Positions 36,421-46,517 of a stretch of DNA of 64,000 nucleotides are shown one piece after another. This stretch comes from Methanothermobacter sp. CaT2. GTDB taxonomy: Archaea > Methanobacteriota > Methanobacteria > Methanobacteriales > Methanothermobacteraceae. Position numbers and translations under genes: made by a program. Each line of letters starts with the position of its first letter. Positions within the stretch are counted from its first letter, which is position 1. Where the stretch lies: the NCBI RefSeq assembly GCF_000828575.1, contig NZ_AP011952.1, positions 465,065-529,064 of the forward strand, in the 5' to 3' direction. The notes beneath the pieces are model-generated. The model saw only the letters and a program-made list of their open reading frames with translations, was not told the DNA's origin and ran no database searches.

Positions 36421-37730
36421 ACCGGAGGGTCATGGAACTATCAGACAGTCTCGTTGAGTGCCTGAATGGACTCGCAGAGGAACAGGGAATAGACGCCGAG
36501 GCCGTCCTCGTGGGTTCAGTTGCCAAGGGGACCTGGCTTTCAGGTGCTGCAGACATTGACATATTCATACACTTTCCCCTCACGACCTCAGAGGATGAGC
36601 TCAAGGAGAATGGTCTCAGACTCGGCTATGGATGCATAGAGAGGTTCAGTGGTGAAGCCGAGGAGAGATACGCATCCCACCCCTATGTAACCGGTTACAT
36701 TGACGGCTATGAGGTGGACTTTGTCCCCTGCTACCGGATAGATGATGCATCCATGCTAAGGTCGGCCGTTGATCGGACCATACTCCACACAAGGTACATA
36801 CAGGAGAACCTCAGGGATGAGCAGAAGGATGACGTGCTCCTCCTTAAGCAGTTCATGAAGTCAACAGGGACCTATGGTTCAGAGTTCCGTGTTGGTGGCT
36901 TCGCAGGCTACCTTGCCGAGCTGCTGGTGCTCTGCTACGGCGACTTTGAGGGAGTCCTCGAGGGCGCCCTTCAGTGGAGGCCCGGATACATAATAGACCT
37001 TGAGGGCCACGGGACAGGCAAGGGATTCGAGGATCCCCTGGTGGTGGTTGACCCTGTTGATAGAAACAGAAACGTTGCAGCGGCCCTGACACTCCAGAGG
37101 ATGGCTGAATTTGTAACCGCATCCCTGAACTTCCTGGGAAACCCGGGCCCAGAGTACTTTCAACCCCCCAGATACTCCACAGATGCCGCTGAAATAACCG
37201 GGACCCTCAGATGCAGGGGTTCAAGGGTCATCGTCATCTCAACGGGAGTCCCGGATGTACCCTCAGATGCCCTCTACCCCCAGCTGAGGAAGACCCTTGA
37301 TTCTGTGGTTAAGAACCTTGAGGCGGAGGGTTTCTCTGTCCTGGGAGCTGACTACTGGAGTGATGAGAGCAGATCGGCATTTATGGTCCTTGAGATGGAT
37401 GTATGGGAGCTCCCCTCCTACCGGAAGAGGTATGGTCCCCCTGTATGGTCCCGGCGCCACAGGGAGAGATTCCTCAGGAAGCATGAGAGGGTCTGGGTTG
37501 AGGGATCCAGGCTCACCATCGAATCCCCCAGGAGGCACAGATCAGCAGTTTCATATCTGAGGGACCTGCTTTCAAAGCCGGATAGGCTGAGGATGGGTAA
37601 ACACGTAGGGGCGGAGATCAGGAGGGGCTTCAGTGTTGATCTCCTTGATGATGTAATTGGAGAAGCTGAAAAGGAATTTCTTGAGTTCATGGATGCATTC
37701 CTGAACCCCTGGAAGGCCCTTGAAAGATGA
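36366..37730 (+). CDS. cca: CCA-adding enzyme (archaeal class I tRNA nucleotidyltransferase)
   Basis: Adds and repairs the 3' CCA of tRNA without a nucleic-acid template. The 454-residue protein has the archaeal class I signature VGSVAKGTWLSGAADIDIFIHF with catalytic aspartates in DID near residues 62-64, a helical neck (DVLLLKQFMKSTGTYG) and the tail domains that grip tRNA. ATG 36366 is the fifth of five repeated starts; upstream ATGs are out of frame. The gene follows thpR after a 377-nt gap that consists largely of repeats. Convergent with priS. Confidence 0.95.
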   Translation: MTTDYSNILKTIKPDGDEYRRVMELSDSLVECLNGLAEEQGIDAEAVLVGSVAKGTWLSGAADIDIFIHFPLTTSEDELKENGLRLGYGCIERFSGEAEERYASHPYVTGYIDGYEVDFVPCYRIDDASMLRSAVDRTILHTRYIQENLRDEQKDDVLLLKQFMKSTGTYGSEFRVGGFAGYLAELLVLCYGDFEGVLEGALQWRPGYIIDLEGHGTGKGFEDPLVVVDPVDRNRNVAAALTLQRMAEFVTASLNFLGNPGPEYFQPPRYSTDAAEITGTLRCRGSRVIVISTGVPDVPSDALYPQLRKTLDSVVKNLEAEGFSVLGADYWSDESRSAFMVLEMDVWELPSYRKRYGPPVWSRRHRERFLRKHERVWVEGSRLTIESPRRHRSAVSYLRDLLSKPDRLRMGKHVGAEIRRGFSVDLLDDVIGEAEKEFLEFMDAFLNPWKALER

Positions 37731-37756
37731 TCCCTTAACCCCTATTATCTACTGAC

Positions 37757-38719
37757 CTATCCCCTCTCCTCCACAAACCTCGGGACAGCGCTCTTAAGGG
37801 GGTCAAAGGTCTCAGGATTTTTAACCTCCATGCAGATCATGCTGACCTTTGAGTGCAGTGATGTTGGGAGTCTCAGTATCCTCTTGAGGTCAATGGTCAC
37901 CTTGGCATCAAGCATCCTCATGTTAATCTTCGATATCCCCTTAACAAGTCTCGGGTAAACCCTGGGACCTATCACTGACCTGAACTCCCCCCACCTGTCC
38001 TCAAGTATGAGGTCCCTGTTCCTGACTGCAGTCTTAACTGTCCTCGCGGTGACATCCTCGATATCCTCATCACCCCTCAGGTGAAGAAGCACATGCCTTG
38101 CCCTCTCAGTGAATACCCTGTGATATCCCAGTGGTATGGAGAAGTGCTCCATTTCATAGGATGATACCCCATCAGTAAACTTCCTCCGCGGCTCCCTTGC
38201 ACCCGCGGTGTACCTCAGTATCTCAGCCCTCACCTCCGAGCCGAGCTCCATGACCTCAGGGTCGAGGACCCTAACATGGTAGCCCCTCCCAGAGTATATG
38301 ACATGGATGTCGTCCAGGCCCAGGTCCCCCCTCAGGGTGTCAACCATCATGAGGACCAGTTCCCTTGCCTCATCAAGGCATGTGGGGCACACCCCCTCAC
38401 AGTCACATGACCTCACAGGGAGGTCCTTGGCATCAACATCGAATATGAGTTCGGACCGCTGCCACCCCTTCCTCTTTCCAGGTTCCCTGTAGAACGCCAC
38501 CGAGGAGTATGCTGCGAATGGGTAACGGACCCTCATGAACCTTGACAGGCTCCTCTCATCCCTGAAGGTCCTGTACCTGTCACTGGGTCCCCTGCCATTG
38601 TGGTCGAACCCGAATTCCCTCATATGGAGGTTATCAGCTATGAAGTCAGGGAGGTCCCTGACATTCCATTCCTCACGGTAGTACCTCTTCCTCTCAAGGG
38701 GTGTTGCCGGTTCGAACAT
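37757..38719 (-). CDS. priS: DNA primase small (catalytic) subunit PriS
   Basis: The 320-residue catalytic subunit of archaeal/eukaryotic primase, which makes RNA primers. Catalytic aspartates are in LIFDVDAKD near residue 98; CDCEGVCPTC is the zinc-binding knuckle near 105-115. IYSGRGYHVRVLD and GYHRVF are typical. GGAGG stands 8 nt before ATG 38719, at the end of priL. PriS and PriL genes are adjacent with priL upstream; a 3-nt gap couples the two subunits. Confidence 0.96.
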   Translation of the reverse strand: MFEPATPLERKRYYREEWNVRDLPDFIADNLHMREFGFDHNGRGPSDRYRTFRDERSLSRFMRVRYPFAAYSSVAFYREPGKRKGWQRSELIFDVDAKDLPVRSCDCEGVCPTCLDEARELVLMMVDTLRGDLGLDDIHVIYSGRGYHVRVLDPEVMELGSEVRAEILRYTAGAREPRRKFTDGVSSYEMEHFSIPLGYHRVFTERARHVLLHLRGDEDIEDVTARTVKTAVRNRDLILEDRWGEFRSVIGPRVYPRLVKGISKINMRMLDAKVTIDLKRILRLPTSLHSKVSMICMEVKNPETFDPLKSAVPRFVEERG

Positions 38720-38722
38720 GTA

Positions 38723-40027
38723 TTATTCCTCCTTCTCCCCGCTTGATCTGAGCTTCCACCTCTTCCTGTTGTAGTAGGTCAGTGGATTGGAGATGCTGCT
38801 GCAGAGTTTATCAGGTCTGCAGAGGTCCGGGAGGTGTATTTTGATCTTCTCACAGCTCATGGGTGTGTACCATTTGCTTTCGCCCTCATTTTCCAGTTCA
38901 GGCATGTCATGGACACCGAAGCCCAGCTTCGCAGTTATGTTCAGTTTCTCCTGTGGATCGTCCTCAAAGAGGGGTGGTTCGCATCTATCAGCGGCATCAT
39001 AGATCACCGGCAGGATCTCCCCCAGGGTTATCCTGAGGTCAGGGTCAAGGTCAGAGACCTTCATGGGGGTCCTGTCCCTGAAGACCGATGGGTATAGACG
39101 TGCATAGGATATGAAGGACGTTAGAAGGAGCACTATGGCGTCGTTCCTGTTACCGGACTTAACCCCATCCAGTGTCCCCCTTATGCATGGCGGGAAGGCC
39201 TCCGGGACAAGCTTACCGGGTCTTGCAGATTTAACAGGGCCCCCTGTGAATGACATTATCCTCTCAACGGTCTCCCTTATCCTTTCTGCTGTTTCAAGTA
39301 TCAGGGGGTGGACCTCCACCGTTGAACTCATCTCCCTGACCCTCCCTATATACTCCTCTGTCCTCTGCATTATCATGCGGGATATCATCGTCTCCCTGAC
39401 CTCAAGACCTACGAGGATGTCGTAGAGCCTGTCAGGACTCCTGTCCCTTATACTGTCCTGGAAGCTCGTTATGAATTCGTCCCTGTCTATTATGACCCTC
39501 CCCCTCTTGAGGATGAGGTCTGTGAGCTTCAGTTTCCCTGAACCCAGGAGGTCGGCCAGCTCCGTCCACCTGAGGCCCTCTGAACCCAGTTCATAGAGAA
39601 CATCAGCTATGATATCCTCCCTTTCACTCCCGAGGACGTTGAGGCGGTCCTCCACCATGGCCCCTGCAGACTCAACCACCAGCCTCGCCTCCCTTGAGGC
39701 CTTCATGAATCCAGCGCCTGCTGCCTGGGCAAGGATATAGAAGGCCAGCACATCGTACTCCTCAATCTCAGGGTTCATCAGGTAGGCGTAGTCCCTGTGG
39801 TTGAAGTCCTTCCTCTGTCTCCTGAGGTACCATTCCAGGCGTTTAACTGCAAGTTCAGCTATGCTGCCCGGGAGGAGAGAATTGTCTGCAAGGTTCTGTC
39901 CGCGTGTGCGCCTCCCTATCTCAAGGAGCTCATCCCTTGTATCGGCTATGGTGTCCAGTGATCCGTATTTCCTCACGATTTCCCTGGCATCCTCTGAGAA
40001 GGGGTTTATGAAGAGTGAAGATACCAT
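38723..40027 (-). CDS. priL: DNA primase large subunit PriL
   Basis: The 434-residue regulatory subunit of primase. The C-terminal iron-sulphur domain has four cysteines (PPCIRG, SCEKIK, DLCRPD, KLCSSI) that hold a 4Fe-4S cluster, and NPLTYYNRKRW. The N-terminal half is helical (LFINPFSEDAREIVRKYG at the start). ATG 40027 has no clear Shine-Dalgarno and lies just after AT-rich sequence, so the message may be leaderless. A PriS-PriL complex is established for archaea. Confidence 0.94.
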   Translation of the reverse strand: MVSSLFINPFSEDAREIVRKYGSLDTIADTRDELLEIGRRTRGQNLADNSLLPGSIAELAVKRLEWYLRRQRKDFNHRDYAYLMNPEIEEYDVLAFYILAQAAGAGFMKASREARLVVESAGAMVEDRLNVLGSEREDIIADVLYELGSEGLRWTELADLLGSGKLKLTDLILKRGRVIIDRDEFITSFQDSIRDRSPDRLYDILVGLEVRETMISRMIMQRTEEYIGRVREMSSTVEVHPLILETAERIRETVERIMSFTGGPVKSARPGKLVPEAFPPCIRGTLDGVKSGNRNDAIVLLLTSFISYARLYPSVFRDRTPMKVSDLDPDLRITLGEILPVIYDAADRCEPPLFEDDPQEKLNITAKLGFGVHDMPELENEGESKWYTPMSCEKIKIHLPDLCRPDKLCSSISNPLTYYNRKRWKLRSSGEKEE

Positions 40028-40190
40028 GTTTAAATCTTATACCGGTTGACCCATAAAGGTATCGAAGTGTCCCATCACATCGAAGCGCAGTTTTGGGCAT
40101 GCTGATCTGGCCTTGAGGTTGCAGTTTCCCTGAATCCAGTACCTCAGGGGCGTGTTGCCCTGATTATGACCGCAAGACATGGACTCAAAT

Positions 40191-40201
40191 AAATTTATAT
40201 A
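40191..40201 (+). promoter_or_regulatory. Box A promoter of metG
   Basis: AAATTTATATA, a consensus archaeal TATA element, 90 bp before the metG start at 40291. The expected transcription start is near 40225, giving a leader of about 65 nt. Confidence 0.7.
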
Positions 40202-40290
40202 GAAGTAAACCGTAAATTAAACTGGATTTAATTGCCTTAAATCGACCCGTCTTATTCTGATCTGGTTCATGATTCAAGGAGGAGTTTGAG

Positions 40291-42246
40291 TTGAGTAAAG
40301 TATTTATCACCTGCGCACTTCCATATGCCAACGGCCCCACGCATCTCGGTCATCTGAGGTCAACCTACATACCTGCAGACATATATGTAAGGTACCGGAG
40401 ACTCAGGGGCGATGATGTCCTCTTCGTCTGCGCCACCGATGAACACGGGACTCCCATAGCCGTGAAGGCAGAGGCCGAGGGCAGGACCCCCCTGGAGGTC
40501 GCCACCCGCTACCATGAGATGATAAGGGGGGACCTTGAGAGGTGTGACATATCCTTTGACAGCTTCACCAGGACCACAGATGATCTCCACCACGAGATAG
40601 CCCAGAAATTCTTCCTTAAACTCTACAAGAAGGGCTTCATATACGAGAAGGACATAAAACAGCTCTACTGTGGGGACTGCCAGCGATTCCTCCCGGACAG
40701 GTACGTTGAGGGCACCTGCCCCTACTGTGGAAGTGAGGGTGCGCGTGGAGACCACTGCGAGGGCTGCGGAAGGCACCTCGAGCCGCTCCAGCTTGAGGAT
40801 CCGCGTTGCATGGTCTGCGGGTCAGAGCCAGAGGTCAGGGACTCCCGGCACTACTTCTTCCGCCTGAGCCAGTTCCAGGATGAAATCAGGGAGTGGATCG
40901 AGGGCTCAGAGATGCCATCAAATGTGAGGAACTACGCCCTCCAGTGGCTCCGCGAGGGCCTGAAGGACTGGATACTCACAAGGGACATGGATTGGGGTGT
41001 CCCGGTACCCCTGGAGGGGAACGATGGTAAGATCATATACGTGTGGGGTGAGGCCTTCCTTGGCTACATCTCATCTGCAGCCGCCTGGAGCAAAAAAACC
41101 GGGAGGGACTGGAGGGAATACTGGGACTCCGGCGCCCTCCACTTCATCGGAAAGGACATAATATACCACCACGCCATATTCTGGCCAGCCCTCCTCATGG
41201 CCTATGGCTGCAGGACCCCTGAGAACATAATAGCCGGCGAATACCTCTCACTTGAGGGCCAGAAGATGTCCACCAGTAAAAACTGGGTGGTCTGGACATC
41301 AGACTTCCTTGAAAGGTTTGACAGGGACCTCCTCAGGTACTACCTCACCGTCAACGCACCACTCACCAGGGACACTGACTTCTCCTGGGACGACTTCCAG
41401 AGGAGGGTCAACGATGAACTGGCCGATGTCCTCGGGAACTTCCTCCACAGGACCTTCTCATTCACGGGCAGGTTCTTTGACGGGAGGGTCCCGGCTGCAG
41501 GTGAACTTACAGCTGAGGACCAGGAATTCCTTGAATCAATCAGGACAGCCCATGACACCGTCGGTGAACTCCTGGATAAATTCCAGTTCAGGGATGCCCT
41601 GATGCACATAATCAAACTTGCCAAGATGGGTAACAAGTACTTCAATGACCAGGAACCCTGGAAGGCCGTTAAGGAGTCACCCGCCAGGGCTTCAACCTGC
41701 CTCCACCTCTGCAATCTCCTGGCAGCCAACCTCGGGAAACTCCTGAGGCCCTTCATGCCATCAGCAGCAGGCAGGATACTCTCCATCATGAACCTGGAGG
41801 ATGAACCCTGGGGATTCCATGAACTCGAAGAGGGACAGGTGATAGAGAGGGCGAAGCCCCTCTTCTCCAAGATACCCGACGAGGCAATTGAGGAGGAGAA
41901 AGCAAAACTCATTGAGGAGGATGATGAAGTGGAAACCGTGACAATCGACGACTTCGCAAGTATGGACATAAGGGTTGGCGTGGTAAGGTCAGCCGAACGA
42001 ATAGAGGGATCAGACAAACTCCTGAAGCTCATGATAGACGTGGGTGAGAGGGAGATGCAGGTTGTTGCAGGACTTGCAGAGAAATACAGCCCCGAAGACC
42101 TTGTTGAGAGGAAGGTTACAGTGCTTGTGAACCTCAAACCCGCGAAACTCTTCGGTGTGAAGTCAGAGGGTATGGTCCTTGCAACAGGAGAATCCCTCAA
42201 CCTGCTCGACCCCGGGGACGCCGGAGTCGGGGAAAGGATAAGGTGA
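40291..42246 (+). CDS. metG: Methionyl-tRNA synthetase with fused tRNA-binding domain
   Basis: Charges tRNA-Met. The 651-residue class I synthetase has the HLGH ATP motif near residue 20, zinc knuckles CGDC, CPYC, CEGC and CMVC in the connective peptide (about 125-180), and KMSTSK near 330. Residues about 545-651 are a Trbp111/EMAP-like OB-fold ([14 protein letters not shown]...) that binds tRNA. Start is TTG 40291, preceded by GGAGG 8 nt away; a strong box A is at 40191. The zinc domain with four knuckles is the archaeal form. Confidence 0.97.
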   Translation: MSKVFITCALPYANGPTHLGHLRSTYIPADIYVRYRRLRGDDVLFVCATDEHGTPIAVKAEAEGRTPLEVATRYHEMIRGDLERCDISFDSFTRTTDDLHHEIAQKFFLKLYKKGFIYEKDIKQLYCGDCQRFLPDRYVEGTCPYCGSEGARGDHCEGCGRHLEPLQLEDPRCMVCGSEPEVRDSRHYFFRLSQFQDEIREWIEGSEMPSNVRNYALQWLREGLKDWILTRDMDWGVPVPLEGNDGKIIYVWGEAFLGYISSAAAWSKKTGRDWREYWDSGALHFIGKDIIYHHAIFWPALLMAYGCRTPENIIAGEYLSLEGQKMSTSKNWVVWTSDFLERFDRDLLRYYLTVNAPLTRDTDFSWDDFQRRVNDELADVLGNFLHRTFSFTGRFFDGRVPAAGELTAEDQEFLESIRTAHDTVGELLDKFQFRDALMHIIKLAKMGNKYFNDQEPWKAVKESPARASTCLHLCNLLAANLGKLLRPFMPSAAGRILSIMNLEDEPWGFHELEEGQVIERAKPLFSKIPDEAIEEEKAKLIEEDDEVETVTIDDFASMDIRVGVVRSAERIEGSDKLLKLMIDVGEREMQVVAGLAEKYSPEDLVERKVTVLVNLKPAKLFGVKSEGMVLATGESLNLLDPGDAGVGERIR

Positions 42247-42283
42247 CTGGAAGGCCCTGTACCCTGTGTCTGGAGAATGATAA

Positions 42284-43861
42284 ATGAATGAATCAGGTCT
42301 CATTGCAAGGTCAGAGAGGTTCCTTGAGAGCATAAAGGACAGGAAGGTTTCACTGGATGATTTAAAGTCCGTGGAAGGATTCATTGACCTGTACACCTAC
42401 CTGAGAGGGAACCTCGAGGAACTTCAGGATCTCAAGGAGGCCATGGAGCTGAGGGGATTCAAGTATCCCTTCAGGTCAATATCAGGGTACAGCAGTCAGT
42501 ACTCCCCTGAAATCGCTGAGGACGTCCATGATATTAAAAGGCACGCCCAGTACTTCCGGATGAAGGCCTCTACAAAGAAGAACCTCCTTGACAGGGTGAA
42601 CTCCGCCATCTCATCCCACAGGATAGCCCTCGGAAACCTTGAGGAGTACGCCCTCCTGCGGTGCCCTGACTGCTCAAGGTCCCTCCGGCTTTCTGAGGTC
42701 GAATACCAGGACGTCCTGGATGGTGTGACGTGCCCATGTGGCTCAGGTATGATGGAGATTGAATTCAGCGGATCTGCCATCTGCCGGCCTGAAATAATAC
42801 CCCACCTCCCCCTCTCAGGTGACTACATGGTCAAGATGTCAGAGCTGAGCCTCTGGGCCAGGAAGGCCTTCAAGAAGATAATGAGGCTCTTCAAGAACGA
42901 GAAGAAGGGGGCTGTGAGATCAGCCACCCTCGTGATAAAGGTCCTTGAGGATGGGAGGTGGATAAGAAGGCGCATAACCATTGACAGTGACGATGACGAC
43001 TATGAGAGGATGCTGAGGCAGAGGTACGGTCCAAACGTGAGGATAGAACTGATACAGTTCCACAGGAAGAAATCCAGCATAATAAATGATCGCTACACCA
43101 GGACTGCCCTGGCCCTGGGATACGCCGGCCTGTCACATGACATAATAATGGATATAGAGGAGAGGGTCTACACTGAGAAGCTGCGGGACTATGATGCCGT
43201 GAAGAGATACAGGAGGATACTTTTCGAGGCCAGGACCTATTCACCTGATCTGAGGCTCTCAGAGGAGGAACTGCAGGAGGTGAGGGTCCAGAAGATGCAC
43301 GCTCTACTTCATGAGGCAGGTCTCGGGGACGCCAGGGGCAGGTTGAACCGGGAACTCAGGGAGGACCTTGAGGTGATGGAGGAGGTTAAGCGGGAGCTCT
43401 TCAGGGATGTTCCCGTGAACCTCGTCCTCTGGGACGTTGCCCTCTACTACCTGGGCACGTCACTGGACAGAAGGTCAAAGCACTCAGGACCCTTCCCGAA
43501 CCTGCGGCCGGTCCTTGACAGGAGCCAGGTGAGGACCTTCGATGAGCTCAGCAGGGACGCTGTGGATCTGCTCAATACATGCTGGGAGGGGGGAATGGTC
43601 TACATCGATAAACTCGGGGATGTTCTCCTTAAGAAGTTTGAGATCGAGGATAAGATGAAGGGACTCCACATGAAACCGAACCCGCTCGCCTTCGGTGCCG
43701 CTGTGCTCCACATGGAGGGTGAAGCTGACATTGAAACCTGCGCTGAGATCTTCCATGTCAGTGTGGAGGAGGTTGTTGAGGAGAAGAGGAACATAGAGAA
43801 CCTGGGTAAACCCTCAACGGACCGTGCAAAGATGTTCCTAAATCTCATAAAAGGTGATTGA
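42284..43861 (+). CDS. DUF530 family protein
   Basis: A 525-residue protein of the methanogen DUF530 family. Residues 125-165 hold CPDCSRSL and CPCGSG, a zinc-ribbon-like pair. The remainder is charged and helical (AVKRYRRILFEARTYSPDL). The C-terminus (AEIFHVSVEEVVEEKRNIENLGK) resembles a winged-helix segment. Function is unknown; nucleic-acid binding is a guess. SD-like GGAGAATG precedes ATG 42284; 37 nt separate it from metG, so a shared transcript is likely. The next gene starts 4 nt beyond its stop. Confidence 0.8.
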   Translation: MNESGLIARSERFLESIKDRKVSLDDLKSVEGFIDLYTYLRGNLEELQDLKEAMELRGFKYPFRSISGYSSQYSPEIAEDVHDIKRHAQYFRMKASTKKNLLDRVNSAISSHRIALGNLEEYALLRCPDCSRSLRLSEVEYQDVLDGVTCPCGSGMMEIEFSGSAICRPEIIPHLPLSGDYMVKMSELSLWARKAFKKIMRLFKNEKKGAVRSATLVIKVLEDGRWIRRRITIDSDDDDYERMLRQRYGPNVRIELIQFHRKKSSIINDRYTRTALALGYAGLSHDIIMDIEERVYTEKLRDYDAVKRYRRILFEARTYSPDLRLSEEELQEVRVQKMHALLHEAGLGDARGRLNRELREDLEVMEEVKRELFRDVPVNLVLWDVALYYLGTSLDRRSKHSGPFPNLRPVLDRSQVRTFDELSRDAVDLLNTCWEGGMVYIDKLGDVLLKKFEIEDKMKGLHMKPNPLAFGAAVLHMEGEADIETCAEIFHVSVEEVVEEKRNIENLGKPSTDRAKMFLNLIKGD

Positions 43862-43865
43862 TCCC

Positions 43866-44330
43866 ATGGCAGAGAAAATTCACGTGAATCAGCCGCTGAC
43901 CTCAAGGAGGATAATAGAACTCCTTGAGAAGAACCCTGACCTCAAGGAGATCACCTGCCCAATAAGTATCTATCACCGGACCTCAAGAAGGTACCTTGAT
44001 GCCCTTGAGGAACTTGGAGTTAATGTGAGACCTGTGAAGAGAATAGGAAGACCGCGGAAGTACACAGATAAGGATGTTAAGCTGGTTCAGAGCCTCCTGA
44101 AGGAGGGTAAAACTCCAAAGCAGATTTCCGGGATTACGAACATACCCCTCAAAACGGTATACTACCTCAAGGGTGACATCAAACTAAAGAGGGGTAAGAA
44201 GAGGAAGTATGACAGGAACACCCGTCTCAGGGTCCGTGAGATGGCCAGGAATGGTATGCCTGCAAGGAAGATCTCAAAGGACCTTGGGATACCCCTCAGA
44301 ACAGTCTATTACATTCTGAAGAACGGCTGA
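43866..44330 (+). CDS. Double helix-turn-helix DNA-binding protein with an AT-hook-like motif
   Basis: A 154-residue basic protein. Two similar helix-turn-helix units are seen: VQSLLKEGKTPKQISGITNIPLKTVYYLKG (about 75-105) and VREMARNGMPARKISKDLGIPLRTVYYILKNG (about 120-154), related to resolvase/sigma-like HTHs. GRPRKY before the first resembles an AT-hook. It is probably a transcription regulator or a DNA-organising protein. ATG 43866 follows GGTG at 9 nt and is preferred over GTG 43854. It is 4 nt from the DUF530 gene. Its 3' end is partly duplicated downstream. Confidence 0.83.
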   Translation: MAEKIHVNQPLTSRRIIELLEKNPDLKEITCPISIYHRTSRRYLDALEELGVNVRPVKRIGRPRKYTDKDVKLVQSLLKEGKTPKQISGITNIPLKTVYYLKGDIKLKRGKKRKYDRNTRLRVREMARNGMPARKISKDLGIPLRTVYYILKNG

Positions 44331-44391
44331 CTGAAGACTAGAGGTTACGTTAAGATGGATTACCAGTTATGATCCTCTGAAGAACGGCTGA
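44315..44391. repeat. Partial duplication of the 3' end of the HTH gene
   Basis: TCTGAAGAACGGCTGA (16 bp, including the stop codon) occurs at 44315-44330 and 44376-44391, period 61. The flanks are degraded, so this looks like an older event of the same kind as the fresher duplications. Confidence 0.85.
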
Positions 44392-44480
44392 TGAAAACCA
44401 AAAATGTATAAACCATATGGTTTTAATGAAAAACTATAACCCGCCACATCACATGCCAGATTATGTTTATGGTGATTTCC

Positions 44481-45452
44481 ATGGTTCTGAAACTTACCCT
44501 TGAATATTCATCTGTGCTACTCGTGTCACTGATATGCTGTATAATAGCCTTCACATCCACCTACACGGTGATGCCACGCCTCATAAATAAGCTGAAGGAG
44601 GCCAATGTTGTCGGTAATGACATACACAAAATCTCAAAGCCCATAGTGGCTGAGATGGGTGGTATCGGGATACTCTTCGGCTTCACGATAGGGATGTTCA
44701 TAGGTATGTGCTTCTTCCCTGAACTCCAGTACGAGCTCATGGTGACCCTCCTTGTCATACTCCTTGTCGGCATTGTTGGAATGGTGGACGACCTTGTGAG
44801 GCTCTCGTCACGTGAAAAACTCTTCCTGCTCTTCCTTGCGGGTCTTCCCATAATCTGGGTTGCCCCTCCGAAGGTCGGGATACTCTACATGATCATGATG
44901 CCGGTAGCCGTTTCAATAGCTTCAAACCTGACCAACATGCTGGCTGGGCTGAATGGTATCGAATCAGGGCTCGGTTCAATTGCAATGACGGCCCTCACAG
45001 CCTCATGTATAATAATGGGCAAGTATGATGTCTCAATAATAACCATGGCCATGCTGGGGGCCCTCCTGGCATTCCTCATGTACAACAGGTACCCATCAAG
45101 GGTGTTCCCTGGTGACGTTGGAACACTGATAATAGGTGCCTGCATAGCATCGGTTGCATTCATAGGGAGGGTTAAGATAATAGCCCTCATAGTCCTGCTA
45201 CCGAATATCATAGATGGGATTCTGAAATTCTACAGTGCAGGTGTCGTTGAGAGGCACAGACACAGGCCCACAGAAATTGCAGAGGATGGTAAACTCATAG
45301 CACCCCCGGAGGGCTTCAACTCACTTATAAGGTGGATACTGAGGAGGCCGATGACCGAGAAGAAGGTCGTCATGATAGTGTGGTCCATAGGGATATTCTT
45401 CGGGTTCCTTGGGGTACTGCTGGCATTTATACTTCCACTTGACCCCTTCTAA
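44481..45452 (+). CDS. UDP-GlcNAc:dolichyl/lipid-phosphate GlcNAc-1-phosphate transferase
   Basis: An integral membrane enzyme of the MraY/WecA/Alg7 family (323 residues) that starts lipid-linked oligosaccharides. About ten transmembrane helices are seen. Catalytic aspartates are in MVDDLVRLSSREK, and ANMLAGLNGIESGLG matches the nucleotide-sugar region; VFPGDVGTL follows. ATG 44481 is chosen since GGTG is 6 nt ahead. In archaea this family serves N-glycosylation of surface proteins. No other glycosylation gene is adjacent. A TATA-like AATGTATAAACC is about 80 nt upstream. Confidence 0.9.
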   Translation: MVLKLTLEYSSVLLVSLICCIIAFTSTYTVMPRLINKLKEANVVGNDIHKISKPIVAEMGGIGILFGFTIGMFIGMCFFPELQYELMVTLLVILLVGIVGMVDDLVRLSSREKLFLLFLAGLPIIWVAPPKVGILYMIMMPVAVSIASNLTNMLAGLNGIESGLGSIAMTALTASCIIMGKYDVSIITMAMLGALLAFLMYNRYPSRVFPGDVGTLIIGACIASVAFIGRVKIIALIVLLPNIIDGILKFYSAGVVERHRHRPTEIAEDGKLIAPPEGFNSLIRWILRRPMTEKKVVMIVWSIGIFFGFLGVLLAFILPLDPF

Positions 45453-45463
45453 CGTTAGAGTCA

Positions 45464-46351
45464 CTAAAAACTGTATAATGTGTTCAGAAGTTCAAGGGTA
45501 ACTGACTCCAGTTCCTTCTCATCGAGCTTCGGGAGTATCTCAACTGCGGCCCTGAAACTGGATGCAACACCATCAGCATTATTCCCTATGAAGTCAAGGG
45601 TCCCGAGGAGTACCAGGGTTACTGCAAGGCCAAGCTCATTATTTGTTTTCCTGAAGAGCGCCTCAGCCTTTTTAAGGTATCTCCGGGACTCATCAAAGTC
45701 CTCATTTTTAAGGGAATAAAGGCCAAGGACTAGCTGGAGTGATGCCTCGGTGGATGTGTCACCTATATCCCTGGCAATCTGGTAGGCCTCCCTTATCTGT
45801 GAGATTGAGTCCTCATAGGAACCTGACTCATAGAGTGTTAGGGACTGGACACTGTCAACCAGCCTGTTAAGCAGGGGTTCAATGACCTCAAGGTCAACCT
45901 CCGGCATCCCGGATTCGGACTCCTCCCGGAGCCTGTTGATGCTGGCTATATCCATGGCCTCCCTGATCTTTTCAACCTCCTTGATCTTCTCCCTTAGATC
46001 TGCCCTTAGAGGTGAGTTAACTGATGTGTAGATTCTGAGGGCCTCCATGAAGTATTCCATGGCGGTCTTAACCTTTCTATCACTGAGGTAGACATCACCC
46101 ATGGAGTCAAGGGCAAAGGCCATGAGTTCCTCGTCATTCATTTCAGAGGCCACCCTGTAGGCCCTTTCAAGGTAATCAAGGGCCTCGCGGGTATCACCCT
46201 CCTCGGCGTAGAATCCTGCTATCCTTACAAGGGTGTCAAATTCTTCCTCCAGAAGATCTTCAAGTTTTCGAAGATACTTCTCAAGTGATTCACCCTCATC
46301 TTCACCCTTGAGAAAATCAAAGATTCCCAGAACAGCAAATATCATCATCAT
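45464..46351 (-). CDS. TPR-repeat protein
   Basis: A 295-residue soluble protein made of TPR-like helical pairs: YLRKLEDLLEEEFDTLVRIAGFYAEEGDTREALDYLERAYRVASEM, then AFALDSMGDVYLSDRKVKTAMEYFMEALRIY, and further pairs to the end. It is a scaffold without catalytic motif. The N-terminal FAVLGIFDFLKGEDEG is a hydrophobic stretch, perhaps a binding peptide rather than a signal. Convergent with the GlcNAc-1-P transferase. It lies downstream of the RAD55-like operon but is separated by about 165 bp with promoter-like boxes. Confidence 0.85.
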   Translation of the reverse strand: MMMIFAVLGIFDFLKGEDEGESLEKYLRKLEDLLEEEFDTLVRIAGFYAEEGDTREALDYLERAYRVASEMNDEELMAFALDSMGDVYLSDRKVKTAMEYFMEALRIYTSVNSPLRADLREKIKEVEKIREAMDIASINRLREESESGMPEVDLEVIEPLLNRLVDSVQSLTLYESGSYEDSISQIREAYQIARDIGDTSTEASLQLVLGLYSLKNEDFDESRRYLKKAEALFRKTNNELGLAVTLVLLGTLDFIGNNADGVASSFRAAVEILPKLDEKELESVTLELLNTLYSF

Positions 46352-46384
46352 AGCCCCGGAGATTTATATAATAGTATTATTTCG

Positions 46385-46442
46385 GTCCAGATTTAAATAC
46401 ATATTTCCCGGCGGATGTAATAGCCAGTCCAGATTTAAATAC
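46385..46442. repeat. Duplicated promoter-like box upstream of the TPR gene
   Basis: GTCCAGATTTAAATAC occurs at 46385-46400 and 46427-46442 (period 42). ATTTAAAT resembles a TATA element on either strand, so the duplication repeats a likely promoter. Confidence 0.75.
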
Positions 46443-46517
46443 TCCCGGGAGACAGGAAACCCCGGTATTTTCTGATATGGGTGATTATAAAGATGGGTTC
46501 AATTGCCCTTCATGTGA

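Noticed and set aside
41340-42200. 286-codon minus-strand frame
   Set aside because: Antisense shadow of metG.
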